Assembly: GCA_028867755.1 (NCBI GenBank)
Contig: JAGWFT010000001.1
Span: forward strand, 970,727-1,034,726
Length of the DNA: 64,000 bases
Direction: 5' to 3'
From: Nitrososphaerota archaeon
GTDB taxonomy: Archaea > Thermoproteota > Nitrososphaeria > Nitrososphaerales > Nitrosopumilaceae
The position numbers were made by a program, and so were the translations under genes. The first letter of the stretch is position 1, and each line of letters begins with the position of its first letter. The notes under the pieces were generated by a model. It was not told the DNA's origin and made no database searches. It was given only the letters and a program-made list of their open reading frames with translations. This document shows, one piece after another, positions 59,167-64,000 of the stretch.

Positions 59167-60498
59167 ATGCGTACTGAAGCGTTTCAAAAATGTATTGATC
59201 CAGCCTGCGGTTTGGAATACTTGATTACTGATATTCGTATAGAATGTGAACGTGGTCATCTACTTGATGTTAAATACAAATCAAAACCGCCTTCTTCGCT
59301 AAAAGAAGTTTTCTATAAACGAAGAAATCATGCAAATAACATATTTAATGAAAGCGGAGTTTGGAGATTTCGAGAACTGCTGAATTTCTGTCAGATTGAT
59401 ACTGAAAGTGCAGATGAATGTTCAAAATATTTGGTATCTTTGGATGGTGCAGAAGGAAGATTGTCAAAACCCTATCACATGTCAAAAGTTTCTGATTATG
59501 TAGGTGTGAAAGACATGTGGCTTCAACCAGAAGGATACAACCCTAGCGGATCTTTCAAAGATAATGGTATGACAACAGCTGTAACTCATGCAAAACTTGT
59601 CAACATAAAGAAAATAATTTGTGCTTCCACTGGCAATACCTCCGCATCAGCTGCAATGTATGCTGCAAATGAGAACATGGAGTGCGATGTATACATTCCT
59701 GCAGGTGAAGTTGCTCCAGGAAAACTAGGTCAAGCTTTTCAGTTTGGTGCCCAAGTGATTGAAATTCAAGGAAACTTTGACGATGCACTTTCAACTTCGC
59801 TTAAACGAGCAGGTGAGGTGGGAGGGTACACCGTTAATTCAGTAAATCCTTTTAGAATCGAGGGACAAAAGACAATAGTTTTTAGAGCATTAGAATCGCT
59901 TGACTGGAATGCTCCAGATTGGATTGTGTATCCAGGTGGTGCACTTGGCAACACATCTAGTTGTGGAAAAAGCTTGATGGAGTTGTATGAATGGGGATGG
60001 ATAAAAAAAATACCACGTATCGCAGTAGTTAATTCTGAGGGTGCAAATACGCTCTACACACTTTACAACGGCAAGTTTGAAGAATCTGAATTAAGATGGA
60101 ATAAGGGAAAACCAGATACAAATTTAATAAAAAAATATTATGAGTTCATGGATGAAAAAGGAATAAGGCCAAAAACAAAAGCAACTGCAATTCAAATTGC
60201 AAAACCAGCTAACATCCTAAAGGGAATCAGAGCGCTAGAATTTACTGATGGTATAGTCACTCAAGTCTCTGATAGCGAAATGCTAGATGGAATGGCTTTG
60301 GTTGGCCTAAATGGATTTGATTGTGAGATGGCCTCAGGTGCAGTTCCTGCAGGGATAAAAAAATTGATGCATGAAGAAGTTATTAAAAAAGATGATACTG
60401 TGATAGGAATTTTGACTGGTAGACAAAAGGACTCAAGCATACCTGTAGACTATCACAAGAACTCGCAGAATAGATTTGCAATTCCGCCCAGATCCTAG
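59167..60498 (+). CDS. thrC: Threonine synthase
   Basis: A 443-residue fold-type II PLP enzyme converting O-phosphohomoserine to threonine. The PLP lysine is K131 in NPSGSFKDNGM; ICASTGNTSASAAMYAA and YPGGALGNTSS form the cofactor site. The N-terminus has Cys9, Cys14 and Cys27, a zinc-finger-like region seen in archaeal enzymes. Starts at ATG with nearby TATA TTTAAATAAG. Confidence 0.92.
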   Translation: MRTEAFQKCIDPACGLEYLITDIRIECERGHLLDVKYKSKPPSSLKEVFYKRRNHANNIFNESGVWRFRELLNFCQIDTESADECSKYLVSLDGAEGRLSKPYHMSKVSDYVGVKDMWLQPEGYNPSGSFKDNGMTTAVTHAKLVNIKKIICASTGNTSASAAMYAANENMECDVYIPAGEVAPGKLGQAFQFGAQVIEIQGNFDDALSTSLKRAGEVGGYTVNSVNPFRIEGQKTIVFRALESLDWNAPDWIVYPGGALGNTSSCGKSLMELYEWGWIKKIPRIAVVNSEGANTLYTLYNGKFEESELRWNKGKPDTNLIKKYYEFMDEKGIRPKTKATAIQIAKPANILKGIRALEFTDGIVTQVSDSEMLDGMALVGLNGFDCEMASGAVPAGIKKLMHEEVIKKDDTVIGILTGRQKDSSIPVDYHKNSQNRFAIPPRS

Positions 60499-61394
60499 TC
60501 GTGTTCTGGTTCTGGAATTATGATGACTCTAATTAGACCCATCTCGTTTTTTACAACTGATATCATAGTCTTGACAATCCTACTTGTTTCATCAAGCCTT
60601 GTTTCGTCTGGTAGCAGGATATGTATTTCTGCATTAAACTCGCTGCCTGTAGGTCTTAGAAATACATCTTTTGTTTTGATTTTAAATCTCGTGAGTATGA
60701 GATTTTTTATATCTTCTATCATCTGTGGGTTGTCTACTGCATCCACTAAGACAAGTGTAGATTCACGAATTGCTGTATAGGCCATTAAAAATATGTAGCC
60801 TGCAATTATTATGCCACCGATTGCATCCATGAACTTAAAACTAGTGTAAGTGCCAACAAACACACTAGCAAATCCAACAAAAGATGCAGTGCCGTCTTTG
60901 ATTGAATTTTTAGCATCAAGTTTGAGAGATATTAGATTTGACTCCATGGCAACTTTTCTTATCAAAAATGCACGATGCAATGAAAGGCCTCCCGCTATGA
61001 CAAGTGTGACCATTGTTATCTCTGGAAAGTGAGTTTCAACATGATTGAATAATGTTCCAACTGCCCTATACGTGATGAGTGCTCCCAAGACTACAATTAT
61101 TATGGCTGCAGTAAAGGCAGCAAGTACCTCCACCTTACGATACCCAAAAGGAAACAGGGTGCTCTTCGGTTTTCTAGTCATGCTAATCCCAAACCAAACT
61201 ATGAAAGATATCATAGAGTCAGCAAGTGAGTCTAACCCGTCTGCTGTGAGGGTGATACTTCCTGTAAATATAGTTACAACTAACTCGGCCACTCCTATTG
61301 CAGCAAGTGTAATAACAGACTGTTTTGCAGCAAGTTGAGCTTTGTTTAAAACATCATGATGTCTGAGTTCTTTGTTTTTTTCTGTAGACCCCAA
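60495..61394 (-). CDS. Cation diffusion facilitator (CDF) metal exporter
   Basis: A 299-residue transporter with six TM helices. The TM2 metal site DGLDSLADS (D-x3-D) and TM5 KDGTASF-type site fit the family, followed by a cytosolic C-terminal domain (VDNPQMIEDIKNLI; EIHILLPDETRLDETS). Exports Zn, Mn or a similar divalent ion. Overlaps thrC by 4 nt at the 3' ends. Confidence 0.88.
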   Translation of the reverse strand: MGSTEKNKELRHHDVLNKAQLAAKQSVITLAAIGVAELVVTIFTGSITLTADGLDSLADSMISFIVWFGISMTRKPKSTLFPFGYRKVEVLAAFTAAIIIVVLGALITYRAVGTLFNHVETHFPEITMVTLVIAGGLSLHRAFLIRKVAMESNLISLKLDAKNSIKDGTASFVGFASVFVGTYTSFKFMDAIGGIIIAGYIFLMAYTAIRESTLVLVDAVDNPQMIEDIKNLILTRFKIKTKDVFLRPTGSEFNAEIHILLPDETRLDETSRIVKTMISVVKNEMGLIRVIIIPEPEHD

Positions 61395-61447
61395 TTTAGA
61401 ATCTAATCGATAATAACGTACATTTCGCTCTTTTTAAACGATATTGT

Positions 61448-62497
61448 CTATTGGCGTCTGAAATGCTCTTCAAGCATCCTTTTTTTCTCTGCCATGTGAA
61501 ATAATTCTTCGGTATGTCTGAACGCATCTTCTTTCTTTCTTTTAAACAACATAGCTTGCATGAGTAGGTGATTTTCTGGTACTACTATTCCGGTCTGATC
61601 GTCAGAATATGTCAATTTTACAACATCGTCTTGTACCTCGATAAGATCAGCATGTAAGTGGATCATGTTAGTGTCTTTGAAACTAAACTTGATTGATTCA
61701 GCATAATCTCTAATGTCTTTTGTTCCTTTTGCACTATACAATGTAGCTACACCGTATTCGTTTTTGTAAATACTGATTATCTCTGCCGCATTAGGTGCAG
61801 AACCATCAAATCGTATGTCCATTGAATGTACATGCATCTGCCTAGTGGGAACTTTGAAAGCACGTATGAACAAAGGCGTGTCTGCCCCCATGTAGCTTTT
61901 TACATCTTCGTCATGATGTGGCTTGTGGCTCCATTCGATAGAGTCTTTTACTTCTGTCTTCGAATCTTCCAAATCGGCCCATCTTCGAATTAATATTGCA
62001 TCAAGTCTCTTTATTTTTTTACCATATTTTTCTTTGAGGGGTTGAATGATTCTTCCCATACCTGTGACATTACAGCTTCCTTGCATCACAAATTGTCTGT
62101 CAAATGTTTTCTCATAATTCACTCTAGAGTTGAAGATGAGTTGTGCTACTGATTCTTCTCCTGTGATTTTCTCCCCTCCTTGAAAGATAGCTCGTGTATT
62201 TTTTGGCTCATAGAGTGTTTTCTTGTTTGCATATCCTGCCCCTCCCGGAGATGCATCTATTACAAGATCACAATCTGAGATTATATCTTCTATAGTTCCT
62301 GAAATATTAAAATTCTTAAAACTAGCAACCTTGTTTTTTGGGACGTAGACCTTGAAACCTCTTGATATTGCATCTGTAACCTTTTCATCAGGAGAGTGTT
62401 TTCCTATGCCTGCTACTTCTATGTCCTGATCATCTGCTATGAATTGTGCTATTCTACTTCCTATTGATCCATATCCATTTACAAAAACACGCTTCAT
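61448..62497 (-). CDS. gap: Archaeal (type II) glyceraldehyde-3-phosphate dehydrogenase
   Basis: A 349-residue enzyme. NAD(P) motif VNGYGSIGSRIA at the start, catalytic C142 in MQGSCNVTGMGR, and HVHSMDIRFDG. Close in length to the archaeal family. Works in glycolysis/gluconeogenesis, probably in the anabolic direction here. Confidence 0.93.
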   Translation of the reverse strand: MKRVFVNGYGSIGSRIAQFIADDQDIEVAGIGKHSPDEKVTDAISRGFKVYVPKNKVASFKNFNISGTIEDIISDCDLVIDASPGGAGYANKKTLYEPKNTRAIFQGGEKITGEESVAQLIFNSRVNYEKTFDRQFVMQGSCNVTGMGRIIQPLKEKYGKKIKRLDAILIRRWADLEDSKTEVKDSIEWSHKPHHDEDVKSYMGADTPLFIRAFKVPTRQMHVHSMDIRFDGSAPNAAEIISIYKNEYGVATLYSAKGTKDIRDYAESIKFSFKDTNMIHLHADLIEVQDDVVKLTYSDDQTGIVVPENHLLMQAMLFKRKKEDAFRHTEELFHMAEKKRMLEEHFRRQ

Positions 62498-62575
62498 ATT
62501 TTTTTGTTAGATGATTCCCTCTTATTTAGATACCCTTGATAAGAACTAAATAGACTCAAAATTCTGATAGAATTA

Positions 62576-63277
62576 TTGAAGATACATCTACCATCCATTG
62601 GAATTGGTGTTGGTATCGCAGCTGTTGTGATTGTAGTTTTTCTAATTTATGGACAAGGTATAATGAAAACATCTCCAGATATTGCTACTCCTCAAAATCT
62701 ACAGAACTCAAGCCAAAAGATAGGTCTTGATACTATCACAGGTAATGCATCTCCTGTGCTGGGCTCCGAAAACGCTCCAATAACAATGATAGAGTTTGGA
62801 GATTACCAATGTTTTTACTGTAATAATTTTTTTCATAACACTGAATCAGACATAGTAAAGAATTATGTCGATACAGGCAAGGTCAAGATGTACTTCAAAG
62901 ATTTTACTATAATAGGCCAGGACTCTGTCACTGCTGCAAATGCAGCACATTGTGCCCAAGAGCAAGGCAAGTTTTGGGAGTATCACGATATGTTGTATAA
63001 TAACTGGTCAGGCGAGAACACTGGTTGGGCTTCTCCTACAAACGTGTCCCAGTTTGCAAAACAATTGGATCTAAACCAAGACCAGTTTAATCAATGCATG
63101 ACTCAGACAAAGTATGCCGCAGTTGTTCGTAGCAGTGTCTCTGACGCTAATAACCTTGGTCTTACAGGCACGCCTGATTTTTTCATAATTGGGCCTGATA
63201 ATTCTGTTACGAAGGTGGTTGGAGCTCAACCATATGACGTATTTGATGAGATTTTCAAGTCTAAACTGCAATCTTGA
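62576..63277 (+). CDS. DsbA-family thioredoxin-like protein, membrane-anchored
   Basis: A 233-residue protein with an N-terminal TM anchor (about 8-26), a linker, then a DsbA fold with active site C79-x2-C82 (DYQCFYC) and the cis-Pro loop GTPDFFI. TTG start. Probably works outside the cell in disulfide formation; it could use the CcdA/DipZ-like system for reduction. Confidence 0.87.
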   Translation: MKIHLPSIGIGVGIAAVVIVVFLIYGQGIMKTSPDIATPQNLQNSSQKIGLDTITGNASPVLGSENAPITMIEFGDYQCFYCNNFFHNTESDIVKNYVDTGKVKMYFKDFTIIGQDSVTAANAAHCAQEQGKFWEYHDMLYNNWSGENTGWASPTNVSQFAKQLDLNQDQFNQCMTQTKYAAVVRSSVSDANNLGLTGTPDFFIIGPDNSVTKVVGAQPYDVFDEIFKSKLQS

Positions 63278-63383
63278 GGTATTTCTCGCGTGTTTTATCA
63301 AAAAACTAAATAAAAAATACTGTTTTATGAGATCAAATTTGACTCTCAAAATGCTTATATTTGTTACACCGAAGGTTTAGCTG

Positions 63384-64000
63384 TTGGCTGCAGGTATAGA
63401 TGACATAGCCATCTACGTTCCGAGGTTATTTGTAGATGCACGAGATTTTGCAAAAGCTCGAGGCATGGATCCAGATAAGCTTCAACGTGGACTAGGAGTT
63501 TCTCAAATGGCTATTGTAGATACTAATCAAGATCCTGCATGCATGGCAGCAAACGCATGTTTGAGATTGTTGGAGCGAAACAAAATTGCCCCTAAGGATG
63601 TTGGAAGGCTTTACGTAGCTACTGAATCCTCACTTGACGAATCAAAAGCAATGAACTCTTATGTTATAGGTATGTTGGAGCAGGTTTACGGCAATGATTC
63701 CTTGGAACATTGTGGAGGAATTGAGTGCAAATTTGCATGTGTTAGTGGTTCATATGCATTATATGATAATTCAAACTGGATTAGAGCTGGCGAAGCTGAA
63801 GGAAAACATGCAATTGTAGTTGTTTCTGACATTGCCAAATATGATCTTGGTTCTAGTGGGGAATACACTCAAGGTGCAGGTGCTGTTGCAATGCTACTAA
63901 ATGACGAGCCAAGAATTATGACTTTTGATCCAAAGGTAACATCTACTTCGATAAAAAATGAATATGATTTCTATAGACCATTTGGGAAGGAAACGCCAAT
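63384..64000 (+). CDS. Hydroxymethylglutaryl-CoA synthase (3'-truncated by window end)
   Basis: The first 205 residues of an archaeal HMG-CoA synthase of the mevalonate pathway for lipid side chains. IDDIAIYVPRLFVDARDFAKA, the catalytic Cys in IECKFACVSGSY and EYTQGAGAVAML are all in register. TTG start at 63384 with GAAGGT about 8 bp upstream. The gene runs past the window end. Confidence 0.93.
   Translation, partial: MAAGIDDIAIYVPRLFVDARDFAKARGMDPDKLQRGLGVSQMAIVDTNQDPACMAANACLRLLERNKIAPKDVGRLYVATESSLDESKAMNSYVIGMLEQVYGNDSLEHCGGIECKFACVSGSYALYDNSNWIRAGEAEGKHAIVVVSDIAKYDLGSSGEYTQGAGAVAMLLNDEPRIMTFDPKVTSTSIKNEYDFYRPFGKETP

Noticed and set aside
1-64000. CRISPR arrays, rRNA genes and insertion sequences
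   Set aside because: No regularly spaced direct repeats, no rRNA-like sequence and no transposase were found on reading; only one tRNA folds convincingly.

Overview
The window is a chromosomal segment of an archaeon of the Nitrososphaerota (Thaumarchaeota), most like the Nitrosopumilales/Nitrosotenuis side of that phylum. Pointers are an archaeal S10/spc ribosomal operon with Rnp1 and S4e inside, a proteasome alpha subunit, a CdvB/ESCRT-III-like protein, archaeal GAPDH, archaeal HMG-CoA synthase, an ArlI/ArlJ filament ATPase and platform, many TTG/GTG starts, overlapping ATGA gene junctions and small Cys-rich proteins. No ammonia-oxidation gene lies in the window, so metabolism is not shown directly.

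Layout. 0-2.5 kb: proteasome psmA, a DUF371 protein and a SPOUT RNA methyltransferase. 2.6-10.6 kb: one tightly packed ribosomal operon (L3-L4-L23-S19-L22-S3-L29-Rnp1-S17-L14-L24-S4e-L5-S14-S8-L6), with L2 missing between L23 and S19, followed by tRNA-Asn. 10.6-14.6 kb: small lineage-specific genes, palindromic repeats, a non-coding repeat region, an HEYYH mini-protein, a NitrOD5-like protein and a CdvB paralogue. 14.7-16.6 kb: a CcdA plus membrane-anchored thioredoxin pair, with a 48-bp perfect palindrome just behind the thioredoxin gene. 16.9-21.2 kb: biotin genes bioF-bioB-bioA facing bioD. 21.9-26.2 kb: purE and purK, separated by a tyrosine integrase, a zinc-finger mini-gene and a membrane protein; a 15-bp direct repeat brackets the integrase module. 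27-45 kb: a large type IV filament locus. A KaiC-like ATPase and a TrmB regulator are followed by a leftward operon (SecB-like protein, two pilin-signal proteins of which one carries a LamG-like domain, two unknown cytosolic proteins) and a rightward operon (MoxR ATPase, VWA protein, major pilin, ArlI-like ATPase, ArlJ-like platform, Ig-like surface protein), then a prepilin peptidase. 45.2-48.3 kb: an overlapping operon of sugar nucleotidyltransferase, LLM oxidoreductase, SCP-x-type thiolase and DUF35 protein. 48.3-52.2 kb: two copies of a two-gene module (NitrOD5-like soluble protein plus about 7-8 TM membrane protein), with a second TrmB paralogue. 52.3-64 kb: mixed housekeeping and small genes (HEAT repeat, YkgJ, EamA transporter, Hjc-like nuclease, flavin reductase with a Nudix-like tail, threonine synthase, CDF transporter, GAPDH, DsbA-like thioredoxin, start of HMG-CoA synthase).

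The best candidates for undescribed biology are the filament locus with its built-in MoxR/VWA pair and SecB-like protein, and the duplicated NitrOD5/multi-TM modules beside it. Functional calls rest on motifs read by eye; no database search was possible.
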